Virus record (IMG/VR): IMGVR_UViG_3300033155_001653
Span: 1 to 47,264 of that record
Origin: a virus
Reading direction: 5' to 3' (one strand)
Length of the DNA: 47,264 nucleotides
Shown here: positions 31,250-39,184 of the stretch, piece after piece
Position numbering within the stretch: position 1 is the first letter of the stretch
Layout: each line of letters starts with the position of its first letter
Position numbers and translations under genes: made by a program
Notes under the pieces: generated by a model
Told to the model about the DNA's origin: nothing
Database searches by the model: none
The model's input: only the letters and a program-made list of their open reading frames with translations

Positions 31250-32456
31250 GCGAAATTGACTTTCGCTTCTGTCTCTCCCTGATTTTCTTCCGCCGCACAT
31301 TCTCCCGCATCCAATACGGCAACCACCGATTCCCCTCAATTCCAGCGAGCCCCTTCAGATGACACTCGATGAGATAGCTCTGAACATTGCGGTAAACCGT
31401 CCTGTAGTGCCCCTCAGCGCCGCAAGAGCATTTGACGTCTCCATCATCGTGCGGACCTCCTTCCTCACTAGGACGGGGCACAGAGAGCCCACGAATGGCA
31501 CCATACGCCTCGCTCAGTCGGAGATTCTTAGATGCCAGCTCCCATCGAGCCGCAAGCTGTGGGTGTAAGAGCTTCCCACTCTTCTCCCCAGCCAAGAAAT
31601 CTTCATCGAATGCAGCCGCCGAGCCCTTTACCGATTTCGCCGCATATCTGGCAGCCCTTGCCACGCCCTTAGCGCCTCCCTTGATCCGCTTCACACTCAC
31701 CAAGACCTGACGCCGATAGAGCTTCGCAGCAACCTCAGATGCCAGCCTCTTTTCAACTGGTGGCCCATAATAAATAGCGTGGATATGAACATGGCCCCTG
31801 TCCGATATTTCTATGCAGCGGAGCATCACAGCACCAGGACAACGAAGCTGCTTTTTCCACAACTCTTTCCCAACTTTTATGTTCGCTAATGCGCGAGATC
31901 TAATGCCCTTCACGCTCATATCATCCGAGCGCCTATCTGGGTCGTACTGAGGATTCACCGTCAAAAGCTGCCACTCATACCCAGGTACCTCATCCAATGT
32001 CTTCGCCGCGTACCTCAAAAGCTCAACCCTCTTCTGCGCGCGCACCCAAGAGCAATATGGACAGCTCCGACCATTACACGTTCGCTTCACCTCTCGAAAT
32101 GTCCCACTCCCGGGCCGAGTCTCACCACAATGCTCACATCGCCTAACTGCTACTACCTGGCCACATCTGTCATACTCATCAGCGCGACACCCCAGATCAT
32201 TACCAAGCTTCTTCAGCTCCTTGCCAACCATGTGACCATAAGCCCAACTAGAACCCTTCCACTCACTGTATGGTTTGGGGATGGAGGAAAAACCCCTTTT
32301 ATGCCACATGGATGGCTTGATGTTCGCCTCCCCTTTATAGGGGGAAACAAGAGAAACAGAAGGGTTGGATGTAGGTTGTTGGTAATGAAGCGCTATCTGT
32401 GGGGTAGATGTCGGTTGACATATACAAGATGATGGGGATACTTTTCCACGAGTCAT
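31242..32456 (-). CDS. HUH endonuclease, rolling-circle Rep-like initiator
   Basis: 404 residues from the ATG at 32456 with GGAGGT 9 nt upstream. Three Rep motifs are present: LLTVNPQYD (motif 1, 164-172), GHVHIHAIYYG (motif 2, His triad at 222/224/226) and ARYAAKSVKG (motif 3, Y271 with the Y-x-x-K spacing). A zinc cluster (C107, C110, C127, C132, C135) precedes them, as in many plasmid Reps. Such enzymes nick an origin and stay covalently bound by the Tyr. The N-terminal 50 residues look disordered. The C-terminal codons form the AGCGAAA hairpin. An origin is not proven. Confidence 0.82.
   Translation of the reverse strand: MTRGKVSPSSCICQPTSTPQIALHYQQPTSNPSVSLVSPYKGEANIKPSMWHKRGFSSIPKPYSEWKGSSWAYGHMVGKELKKLGNDLGCRADEYDRCGQVVAVRRCEHCGETRPGSGTFREVKRTCNGRSCPYCSWVRAQKRVELLRYAAKTLDEVPGYEWQLLTVNPQYDPDRRSDDMSVKGIRSRALANIKVGKELWKKQLRCPGAVMLRCIEISDRGHVHIHAIYYGPPVEKRLASEVAAKLYRRQVLVSVKRIKGGAKGVARAARYAAKSVKGSAAAFDEDFLAGEKSGKLLHPQLAARWELASKNLRLSEAYGAIRGLSVPRPSEEGGPHDDGDVKCSCGAEGHYRTVYRNVQSYLIECHLKGLAGIEGNRWLPYWMRENVRRKKIRERQKRKSISLN
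31249..31267. terminator. AGCGAAA hairpin between convergent genes
   Basis: AGCGAAA-TTGAC-TTTCGCT, identical to the core at 14052-14070. It lies at the UvrD-like stop and inside the last codons of the Rep gene. It could act on both converging transcripts. Confidence 0.5.
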
Positions 32457-32569
32457 GGAGCTATTACCTCCGTGACGCCAGCCAAGGGCTCCCCCGCCCT
32501 CCTTCGTTACATCCGATTGGTCCTCGGTGAACAGACGAAGGGGCTGGTTTGCCTGGTTTCAGGCGCGAC
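32457..32569 (-). promoter_or_regulatory. Structured leader of the Rep gene, possible origin region
   Basis: The leader contains a GCCTG-AAAC-CAGGC hairpin, a CCTTCGT/ACGAAGG stem enclosing CCGA/TCGG, a GGGC/GCCC hairpin, and finally GGAG-GTAATAG-CTCC, which would cover the ribosome binding site just before the ATG. It may control Rep translation or include the double-strand origin. No nick site is proven. Confidence 0.4.
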
Positions 32570-32575
32570 CTGTGA

Positions 32576-32603
32576 AAGTATCTGAGAGACCCTGACCCGT
32601 CAA
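32576..32603 (-). promoter_or_regulatory. Promoter of the Rep gene
   Basis: TTGACG (32598-32603), a 16-nt spacer and ATACTT (32576-32581). The leader is about 110 nt. Confidence 0.5.
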
Positions 32604-32623
32604 CTATCTCTGTAAGACCCCTG

Positions 32624-32857
32624 CTATTTTTTGACCTTTAGCGCCATATCGAGATGTTCTTCTATGGGCTCGAAGCCACGGTCTCGACAAAACTTCCTGA
32701 TGGCTTCCTTGTGCTCCTCTTGGCGAAGCTCTCTACACCGCTTCCTAAAGGACCGAACGAAGGGCACCCCAACGGCGATGACGAGTACGATCAGCACGAA
32801 GGCCAGGTACGCGAAGGACACAGCGGAGGAATCTGTATCTGATGGGTCGTGGATCAT
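32624..32857 (-). CDS. Small membrane protein
   Basis: 77 residues from the ATG at 32857, which overlaps the preceding TGA (ATGA) and follows GGGAGGACGA. One transmembrane segment (about 13-35, FAYLAFVLIVLVIAVGVPF) is followed by a basic cytoplasmic helix with RKRCRELRQEEHKE. It could be a holin-like or spanin-like protein, but there is no lysis gene nearby. Confidence 0.7.
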   Translation of the reverse strand: MIHDPSDTDSSAVSFAYLAFVLIVLVIAVGVPFVRSFRKRCRELRQEEHKEAIRKFCRDRGFEPIEEHLDMALKVKK

Positions 32858-33708
32858 TCGTCCTCCCACTCAGCCAGGAACAATCTAGCGTCCTCGCCGA
32901 AGATGTGTTCGCACGCCTGGGTGAGGTCGTTGGGGATCTCTTTGCCACACTCGCCACAGACTCGCTTTTCCATGCCAATCTTGATGTCGTCTGCCTGGAA
33001 GCGAACCCAGTCAGCGAAGTCAGTGAAGGAGCGGTTCTCAATGCTGTCGGCCTGCTCCATAAGGTCGTCGTACATCTTGTTGAAATAAAGCCATGGCCAA
33101 GAACGCTCTCGCTGTTCGTCACGGAGATCGCGGACCTTGAACGCCGTGCGCCGGATAACCTTCTGGGCCTCTTCCAGGACATGCGTGGCAGCTCGATGCG
33201 CCCACTCCGCGTCTCCCCTTGAGTGCTCGTCATCTGGGTCCTCGACGGGATCACCCGTGGGCTCGACCGGAAGGATGCTCTGAGCCTGCCCCTGCCAGAT
33301 CACGAAGGCCGGGAAACCAGTGTTGTGACTGTCCCAAGCAGCATGTGCCCCATCTCGGAATGGCACATTGATGACGCCGTTTGGATATCTGGGGTGATCG
33401 ACATCTCCGCCGCTATTCGTCGTCCAGCCCATGCAGAAGCGCAGCTCTGGGCCAAACTGCACCGCAGCCCCACTCCTGATGTCTCCCTGGGTGATGGGCA
33501 ACACGAAATTGTAGTCACACCGTTTCTCGTACTCGCCCTTGTTCCACCGCAGCTCCAGACGGGGGCATGGGAGCTTCGACTCGGGAATAGTGCTCGCGAT
33601 CTTCCGCTGTTCCTCCCTCTCATGTCGGCTCATTCGCTCAACCTCTGCCTTTGCTGCCTTGATAACGTCATGATCGGAAAACATCGGGACTACCTTGTCG
33701 TCGCTCAT
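32854..33708 (-). CDS. Hypothetical protein with C-terminal zinc ribbon
   Basis: 284 residues from the ATG at 33708, overlapping the preceding TGA (ATGA), with GAGGG upstream. Residues 40-140 are beta-rich with Trp and Gly. The C-terminus has CGECGK and a later C and H (ACEHIFGED). Not recognised. Co-translated with the 33705-34976 gene and the small membrane protein. Confidence 0.78.
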   Translation of the reverse strand: MSDDKVVPMFSDHDVIKAAKAEVERMSRHEREEQRKIASTIPESKLPCPRLELRWNKGEYEKRCDYNFVLPITQGDIRSGAAVQFGPELRFCMGWTTNSGGDVDHPRYPNGVINVPFRDGAHAAWDSHNTGFPAFVIWQGQAQSILPVEPTGDPVEDPDDEHSRGDAEWAHRAATHVLEEAQKVIRRTAFKVRDLRDEQRERSWPWLYFNKMYDDLMEQADSIENRSFTDFADWVRFQADDIKIGMEKRVCGECGKEIPNDLTQACEHIFGEDARLFLAEWEDE

Positions 33709-34976
33709 GCCACCCTCACTGACGGAACGAACGGTCCATCGTCCGGCCCTTTCTTGTGGTCCTTGACCCAGCTCTCCAAGACAGCGACCCACTCGTCAGG
33801 ATGCTTCGGAGAAACGCCACGCTCAGCGAGCATTCTGGTATGCCGCTCAGACATGTAATTGATGGTGTAGATGATGTATTTTCTCTCCGTCAGAATTTCA
33901 CGAACATCCTGGGGCATCGGCATCTGTCCCCGCTTCACGCGCACTCGATAATGACCCCGCACTTGAAATCGGTGCTGGTACTCGAATTTGCGCCTGGGCG
34001 GCAGAGATGTCCTGAAACCTTCTTGGATGACACTGTTCTTTAGCTTGATCAGGTAATACGGCTTTGGAATAGGAATCTGCTCAATCACCCTCGGTATATC
34101 GTCACCCGCTGCCTTGCGCCACTGACCAGGTGTCCAATCGCGCTCGACAACAAATGTCTTGAAGCTGATGAGGTGGGCGTGCATCGCATTGCAGATCCAC
34201 GGATTCAGATCGTATGGATGTCTCCAGCCAATGAATGGCTCCAATGGTGCGAACACAGTAGCCCAACAAATACCAACCACCGGGCCAGTTTTGTCGTTAC
34301 TGCTCACAAATTCGATGGCCTCTACGACAAGCGGCCCGTCATCCGTCATCGTCCAGAGCTGGCCAAGCAGCACAGCCTCTTCCATACCCATCCCAAAAAT
34401 GGTCTGCGACTGGAGTCGTGATGCCAGCATTATTCTGGACATGGTCACACCAGCTCCGAAGGAGATCCACATTGAAGAGAAAGGCCAACGCTCAGGATCG
34501 GGCAATGGAATCCTGGCCCCTGCACTGACGATTTTCTCCATGTGGTCCTGCGCTTCTTCTGTGCTGACAATCCACCTTTCCTGATTGCAGCCATCAGATG
34601 TGTTCACCCAGTCGTAACCGGCGATCTCTTCTGTCGTGTAAATGTCGGACTCTCGATAGTAGGCCGCATACTGACTTGGATTCATAATGAAGATGTTTGC
34701 GCTACCAATGGCCTCGACGACTTGCCTTGATATCCAGTGGTCCCTCTCATCATTGCCAAAGGAAACCGATCCGCCAGACATCCTAATTTCGACACCGTCT
34801 TCTTCGCCGATCAACTCGCCAGGGCACCCTGCTGCAAAGTCCTTCACCATGAGCGCAGCGGACTCTTGAACAGCGAGGAACTTCTCCAGAGCCACCTGGG
34901 CTATGCGCTCATCTGCACGAAGGCGTTTCCGTCGGTCAGTCTTCCTGTTCTTCTGCTTTCGTTTGCCCTTACTCAT
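33705..34976 (-). CDS. Hypothetical phage protein
   Basis: 423 residues. The N-terminal 25 residues are highly basic (SKGKRKQKNRKTDRRKRLR). The middle is a mixed domain (70-300). RFQVRGHYRVRVKRGQ (about 342-357) resembles a VRGHWR motif seen at the C-terminus of many uncharacterised phage proteins. No function can be given. First gene of a three-gene unit. GAAGGAG lies 2 nt from the ATG, and the promoter is so close that the leader may be absent. Confidence 0.8.
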   Translation of the reverse strand: MSKGKRKQKNRKTDRRKRLRADERIAQVALEKFLAVQESAALMVKDFAAGCPGELIGEEDGVEIRMSGGSVSFGNDERDHWISRQVVEAIGSANIFIMNPSQYAAYYRESDIYTTEEIAGYDWVNTSDGCNQERWIVSTEEAQDHMEKIVSAGARIPLPDPERWPFSSMWISFGAGVTMSRIMLASRLQSQTIFGMGMEEAVLLGQLWTMTDDGPLVVEAIEFVSSNDKTGPVVGICWATVFAPLEPFIGWRHPYDLNPWICNAMHAHLISFKTFVVERDWTPGQWRKAAGDDIPRVIEQIPIPKPYYLIKLKNSVIQEGFRTSLPPRRKFEYQHRFQVRGHYRVRVKRGQMPMPQDVREILTERKYIIYTINYMSERHTRMLAERGVSPKHPDEWVAVLESWVKDHKKGPDDGPFVPSVRVA

Positions 34977-34985
34977 GACTCCTTC

Positions 34986-35014
34986 AACCTAATACCGTGA
35001 TTTCCGTGTGTCAA
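34986..35014 (-). promoter_or_regulatory. Promoter of the 34976 gene unit
   Basis: TTGACA (35009-35014), a 17-nt spacer and TAGGTT (34986-34991). The ATG lies 9 nt below the -10 box. Confidence 0.65.
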
Positions 35015-35098
35015 CAAACTTTCTTGACCAGTTACCCAGCCCAGCCGATCTTGTATTCCCCCCTGTGCGAGAGGGCACCTATGCCATGTCCACACTTG

Positions 35099-35126
35099 TT
35101 GACCAATGCAAACCAATGGTTATGTT
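35099..35126 (+). promoter_or_regulatory. Conserved-spacer promoter of a leaderless gene
   Basis: TTGACC (35099-35104), spacer AATGCAAACCAATGGT, TATGTT (35121-35126). The ATG at 35134 lies 7 nt downstream. Confidence 0.65.
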
Positions 35127-35133
35127 ATTAGGT

Positions 35134-35949
35134 ATGACAGAGAACCCAAACATGCCTCACAAAGGGTCCATAGCTCGTAGAATTTACGACGCTATCAAGC
35201 GGTCATCCGAGGGTCTGACGGCATTCGAGGTCGAGCGCGCATGTGGAGTCATAAAGAACCAGCCCACCCACATGGCGAAGCTGGCTGACAAACAACTCAT
35301 TATGGTTGTCGGCAAGCGTGATTTCGAGGGAATGAAGAACCTTGAAATCTGGGGAATCAAGCGGGAGCAAACCACTGCAAAAAAAGAGAAAAAGCGCCGA
35401 CGCCTTGGCAGTGTCCCAAAGCAAGAACACAATTCCTATGAGTGTCCAGCTTGTGGCAAGACCATCTACCTATTGCTCCAATATCCAGAGCATGGGAATG
35501 CCTGCGTTGAAGTCAATATTCAGCGCCGGCTCGTCATCTTCGATGGCCCATGGGTGAAGAATGAATACACCGACGCTGACACAGGTGAGGAGCGCATAGC
35601 TCTCACGCCGAAGGAACCCCTGGCCCTCTTTGAAGAATGGACAGGAAAGCTGGTCGTTGGCCGAACTGCCACCGAGAGCGAGAAAGAATACTACGCCGAG
35701 CACCACAAGATCCGCAAGCCCTGGACCATTGGTTTCGAGGGACACCTATCCACCTGCAAAGGATGGAAGCGTTGGCTCAATGGCAAGGCTCAAGAAAAGC
35801 GCCGCACCCAAGAAACCAAATGGGACAATACGAAGAAAAGGTTTGGACTCTTCAAGAGAGAGGCCAAGAAAACAATCATGACCGACGCCTTCACAGACGC
35901 CCTGCCAGAAGAGGAAGAGACAGAGGATAAGGGAAAGTCAAAAGATTGA
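35134..35949 (+). CDS. Winged-helix protein with zinc ribbon
   Basis: 271 residues from the ATG at 35134. An open frame extends upstream to 35008, but the promoter lies inside it and no Shine-Dalgarno is visible, so a leaderless start at 35134 fits best. Residues 9-60 (SIARRIYDAIKRSSEGLTAF and the helices after it) form a winged helix. Then come a basic linker, CPACGK with a later H/C pair, and a charged C-terminus. Probably a DNA-binding regulator. The preceding 35008-35133 part could still be translated from another promoter. Confidence 0.72.
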   Translation: MTENPNMPHKGSIARRIYDAIKRSSEGLTAFEVERACGVIKNQPTHMAKLADKQLIMVVGKRDFEGMKNLEIWGIKREQTTAKKEKKRRRLGSVPKQEHNSYECPACGKTIYLLLQYPEHGNACVEVNIQRRLVIFDGPWVKNEYTDADTGEERIALTPKEPLALFEEWTGKLVVGRTATESEKEYYAEHHKIRKPWTIGFEGHLSTCKGWKRWLNGKAQEKRRTQETKWDNTKKRFGLFKREAKKTIMTDAFTDALPEEEETEDKGKSKD

Positions 35950-35973
35950 CACACGCTTCCCATGTGTTAGATT
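35946..35973 (+). promoter_or_regulatory. Promoter of the 35991-40188 unit
   Basis: TTGACA (35946-35951), spacer CACGCTTCCCATGTGT, TAGATT (35968-35973). It overlaps the preceding stop codon. AGAGAGGTGACC precedes the ATG at 35991. Confidence 0.7.
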
Positions 35974-35990
35974 GCTTAGAGAGGTGACCA

Positions 35991-36869
35991 ATGTATAATG
36001 AAGAATTCAACTTCGGTGAATGGGTAGAACAGGCACAATCTGGTCTTGCTACCCTCCACGAAAGAAAAAAGCTCCTTGAAGAAAAAATGAACGCTGCCGA
36101 AGAAGACCTGGCCTTGACCAACAAAGAAATCATAGCTCTGGAATCAATACTATCGACCCATAACAAGACAGCCCCCGAAGAAGCCCCACCATCCATCGTT
36201 CGCGTGCGCGGAGTCAAAAAAGCTCTCAAGAAACTAGCTGGAGAGCTGGCACTCGGCGTTACATGGGGAGAAGATCAGCTCATACATATAATTCAAGAAC
36301 AAATACCAGGAGCCAAGGAATCATCCATCAAAGACTCCATCAGAACCCTGGGCCGAGAAGGCATTTTCATCAGGTCTAAAAATTGCGAGGGAACCTATGT
36401 CTGCGAGACCACCATTGGTGAACCTCTAGACGAAGACATAGCTAGTGGTGATGCAATCAAGACCACCATCAAGGTAGGCACCGAGGATGACCCAACGGCC
36501 CTCAAAACCGAAGGCGTGTCGGTGGAAAAGGCCAAGGCCCAAGAAGCACAACAAAAATCTCTCCTGCCCAAGGCCACCCCGACCCAAGCGGAGATCATCG
36601 TTGCCCTGGAAAAGGAAACAAAAAAACGAAAATACTTCCCAGTTGGTGAGAAAAACATTGGCTGGATCGCCACCGACCTCGGCGTGGAATCCAAGATGGT
36701 TCGAGATGCCCTAAAGGTCATGGTGACAGGTAATTATGAGTTTGCCTACGAAGGCGAAATCAAAGTAATCCGTCACAAAGCTGAGCCTGGTTCAAGGGAA
36801 GAGCTGAAACGGACCCGCCTCAAGGACCAGCCTCTCTTCCCTGACGCCGACCGTCCTCCATTCGCCTAA
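35991..36869 (+). CDS. Coiled-coil protein with two winged-helix domains
   Basis: 292 residues. Residues 15-58 form a coiled coil. Residues 75-140 look like a winged helix (SIKDSIRTLGREGIFIRSKN), and 195-262 like a second (NIGWIATDLGVESKMVRDAL). A charged linker joins them. Probably a dimeric DNA-binding or nucleoid-like protein. No specific family recognised. First gene of a nine-gene run whose downstream genes are tightly coupled. Confidence 0.75.
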   Translation: MYNEEFNFGEWVEQAQSGLATLHERKKLLEEKMNAAEEDLALTNKEIIALESILSTHNKTAPEEAPPSIVRVRGVKKALKKLAGELALGVTWGEDQLIHIIQEQIPGAKESSIKDSIRTLGREGIFIRSKNCEGTYVCETTIGEPLDEDIASGDAIKTTIKVGTEDDPTALKTEGVSVEKAKAQEAQQKSLLPKATPTQAEIIVALEKETKKRKYFPVGEKNIGWIATDLGVESKMVRDALKVMVTGNYEFAYEGEIKVIRHKAEPGSREELKRTRLKDQPLFPDADRPPFA

Positions 36870-36897
36870 GCACTCACCAAAACGAAAGAGGCCAAAT

Positions 36898-37140
36898 ATG
36901 AAAGTGTCAATCGAGAAAATCGTCAAGGAGCTATGGAGCGTTGATTTCCCACTGGACGATATCCGGGACCAGCTCCGATTTAAGCACAACGGCGTGAAGA
37001 TGCGCCTGCCACACAATGCAGTGCTGAGCTACGTAGAAAAGGGCCTGGAAAACGACCCTGCGAAACTCGTTGCAACATTCGAGACAAGCGCAGAGAAGCC
37101 AGAACCTAGTGGGCTGACCCAGGACGAAGTAGATGTATGA
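36898..37140 (+). CDS. Small hypothetical protein
   Basis: 80 residues, GAAAGAGG 6 nt upstream of the ATG. Helical N-terminal 60 residues with IEKIVKELWSVDFPLDDIRD, then a disordered acidic tail. The stop TGA is followed in the same frame by a further 63 sense codons encoding a winged helix (see the next feature). Confidence 0.7.
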   Translation: MKVSIEKIVKELWSVDFPLDDIRDQLRFKHNGVKMRLPHNAVLSYVEKGLENDPAKLVATFETSAEKPEPSGLTQDEVDV

Positions 37141-37332
37141 GGTAAAATTTGCCTATCTGGGGAAAAGGGTACCACCTACGACCAACTGCAAAACACAATG
37201 AACATACCCAGGCAAACTATCGAAGTGGTCACGCGAAGACTCGTCAGTGGAGGATTTGTGAGCGAGAACGATGAGCGAGAACCCAGCATCGCTGGAGGAC
37301 CGCCGAAGAAACTATGGAGATCAGTCGAATGA
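37133..37332 (+). pseudogene. Small winged-helix gene with an apparent -1 frameshift
   Basis: An ATG at 37133 with AGGA 8 nt upstream opens MYEVKFAYLGKR, which soon leaves frame and stops. In the next frame the sequence continues GTTYDQLQNTMNIPRQTIEV, a clear winged-helix segment, and runs to a TGA at 37330-37332 that overlaps the next ATG (ATGA). The two parts join if one base is added in the run GGGGAAAAGGG (37159-37169). Alternatives are programmed frameshifting, read-through of the TGA at 37138, a shorter gene from the ATG at 37198, or a sequencing error. Confidence 0.55.
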
Positions 37333-37589
37333 AATCGAAGCCTGAAGAACACGAGCTGGACTGCATCTATGACCCAGATAATTTTGAAGAGATAGTCTGC
37401 TGCGTGAAATGTGGCGCCATAGGCTCAGAGCTTCTCACCTGGTGTCCCGGCGAAAATCTGTCTGAAGAAGCCAAAGACGCCTGTCACGATGGCAAAGTCA
37501 TTGACCTAGAACAGTTCCGCACCAAGGTCAAAGGCAGACCACACGCGCCCATCTTCGGGGACGATGAAGATGCAGAGGGATGGGAATGA
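37329..37589 (+). CDS. Small acidic protein with Cys pairs
   Basis: 86 residues from the ATG at 37329, which overlaps the TGA of the winged-helix frame (ATGA). CCVKCG (around 24-29) with C12 and C39 may bind zinc. The C-terminus is acidic (GDDEDAEGWE). Function unknown. Confidence 0.72.
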   Translation: MKSKPEEHELDCIYDPDNFEEIVCCVKCGAIGSELLTWCPGENLSEEAKDACHDGKVIDLEQFRTKVKGRPHAPIFGDDEDAEGWE

Positions 37590-37843
37590 TCGAGAAAGTA
37601 GACATGGGCGAGAAGGGGTGGAGTGAATACAGGGAAAAAGTGCGAAAGGCAGCCCTCAAAAACCCTGGGTCGTTCTGCCGGGCGGACAATCGCTGGCTCG
37701 GAGAAGATGTGGTCAAGGCGGTCAACGATTGGGTTGAGGCCAGGGGCGGGCAAGCCTACCTAGACGAGGTAGAGAGGAAGGCCAAGGCAGCCTTTGACAC
37801 CTCCATGACAAGCCTGCTCCTTCCGGGCGAGAGGCGGAAATGA
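37586..37843 (+). CDS. Small hypothetical protein
   Basis: 85 residues from the ATG at 37586, overlapping the preceding TGA (ATGA). Helical, with a central CRADNRWLGEDVV. No motif recognised. Part of the coupled run. Confidence 0.7.
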   Translation: MIEKVDMGEKGWSEYREKVRKAALKNPGSFCRADNRWLGEDVVKAVNDWVEARGGQAYLDEVERKAKAAFDTSMTSLLLPGERRK

Positions 37844-38085
37844 TGTTTGACTTCGATCTGGCTTGCGACTGCGGAAAGAGAGTCGTCGATGGACTCTGGC
37901 CCTGCAAGCACTGTGGGAGGCCAGACCCCAGTAATCGCATTGATGCAATCCAGCAGATAACACTGAATGCCTGGCCAAAGCCCAGATTTCTTCAAGAGAT
38001 ATCCTTCGTGTTCAAACCCTACGTTCCGACTATCCCGGCAGACGAAATTGTCAGCGTCCAGCCATTAGCCCCCAAGGAGAAGTGA
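37840..38085 (+). CDS. Small zinc-ribbon protein
   Basis: 81 residues from the ATG at 37840 (ATGA overlap). CDCGKR (9-14) and CKHCGRP (22-28) form a compact rubredoxin-like ribbon. The rest is a proline-rich tail with FVFKPYVPTIPADE. Function unknown. Confidence 0.74.
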   Translation: MMFDFDLACDCGKRVVDGLWPCKHCGRPDPSNRIDAIQQITLNAWPKPRFLQEISFVFKPYVPTIPADEIVSVQPLAPKEK

Positions 38086-38294
38086 TGTTTGGAAGAATGG
38101 ACGTGTCACTGGGAGGCACATGCCCTCACTGCGACGGGACCGGGCATGACCCGAAGAAGCGAAAACGCACATGTCCGAAATGCTACGGCTCGAAAAAGAA
38201 GGCGATCTGCAAAACCTGTGGCGAGGACATGCCCTGCTCCGGAACGAATCCAAACATCCTTGACCAGGCAGTCTGCATGAAGGGAGAGTTCTAA
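38085..38294 (+). CDS. DnaJ-type zinc-finger protein
   Basis: 69 residues from the ATG at 38085 (TGATG overlap; AAGGAG upstream). CPHCDGTGHD and CPKCYG follow the CxxCxGxG pattern of the DnaJ Cys-rich domain, and CKTCGEDMPC adds another pair. No J domain is present, so it is not a full co-chaperone. Possibly RNA- or protein-binding. Confidence 0.74.
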   Translation: MFGRMDVSLGGTCPHCDGTGHDPKKRKRTCPKCYGSKKKAICKTCGEDMPCSGTNPNILDQAVCMKGEF

Positions 38295-39184
38295 TGTTCC
38301 CAGAAGTGATCGCCATTATCCTGGGGGCTTTCGGCCTCGGCATCATGTTCAAGGGGTACTGGGCGAAGAAGGAAGAGGCCCGCTGGAAGAAGCAGGTCCA
38401 AGAAGCCCAAGATGATCGTCACCACTTCATCTATCGATGGAATGTGGCCACCTGCCGCCTGGGAGTTGTACGCCGCCTGGTAGAAAAAGCCCTGGGCAGC
38501 AATGGCGAGTCTCCCTATCGAGGCGACCACGGCAAGCTCCTCGAAGTCCTCCGCCAGGTGTATCTCAAGACCGATGAGGGCCTGAAGGATACCTGCCGAG
38601 AGGTCGGCTGCTTCCATTCCCTCGAAGAGGCCGGCGAGTACGTCACCGAGCTGGACAGCCATGCCAGGGATGCTAGCGAGCCTCATGGTGATGCCCGCGC
38701 ATATCCAATCATCGTGCGCCACAAAGAATGGGATGGCACCTGCTGGCATGTCATATACGGCACCGATGGGAATCGCGAAGCTCTCTCGAAGTGCGATGAC
38801 TGCATTCCACACTTCGACATAGATGCACCAATGCCTAAGTGTAAGACACCGAAGGAAAAACCAGACCTCGGCTTCGACCCGCTGGCCATAGAAGAAAGCT
38901 TGGAAGTGCCATACGGGATGAGTGATGAGCGATTTCTCAAAGGAGCCTCCACCCTTCTGAGAGCGGACCCAAATCGCCTCCATGCCGAGATGGACCCAAA
39001 GACCGGCATCATCCACGTCGATTACGTGACCAAAGAAGACGCCAGGCCCATGGAGATAGACGTCACCGTCGTGAAAGAAAACCCAGCCGACTTCATCACC
39101 TTTAAATTCGGCAAGGTCAAGGAAGACAAAACCGTCGAGCCCACAGAGATTCCGCCTTCAGGGATGAAGAGGAGAGCCTCATGA
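38294..39184 (+). CDS. Membrane-anchored hypothetical protein
   Basis: 296 residues from the ATG at 38294 (TAATG overlap). The N-terminus is a membrane segment (3-21, PEVIAIILGAFGLGIMFKGY). A charged helical region follows (28-150), then a beta-containing domain with YPIIVRHKEWDGTCWHVIYG. The C-terminal 80 residues are acidic and lysine-rich. Function unknown. Confidence 0.76.
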   Translation: MFPEVIAIILGAFGLGIMFKGYWAKKEEARWKKQVQEAQDDRHHFIYRWNVATCRLGVVRRLVEKALGSNGESPYRGDHGKLLEVLRQVYLKTDEGLKDTCREVGCFHSLEEAGEYVTELDSHARDASEPHGDARAYPIIVRHKEWDGTCWHVIYGTDGNREALSKCDDCIPHFDIDAPMPKCKTPKEKPDLGFDPLAIEESLEVPYGMSDERFLKGASTLLRADPNRLHAEMDPKTGIIHVDYVTKEDARPMEIDVTVVKENPADFITFKFGKVKEDKTVEPTEIPPSGMKRRAS

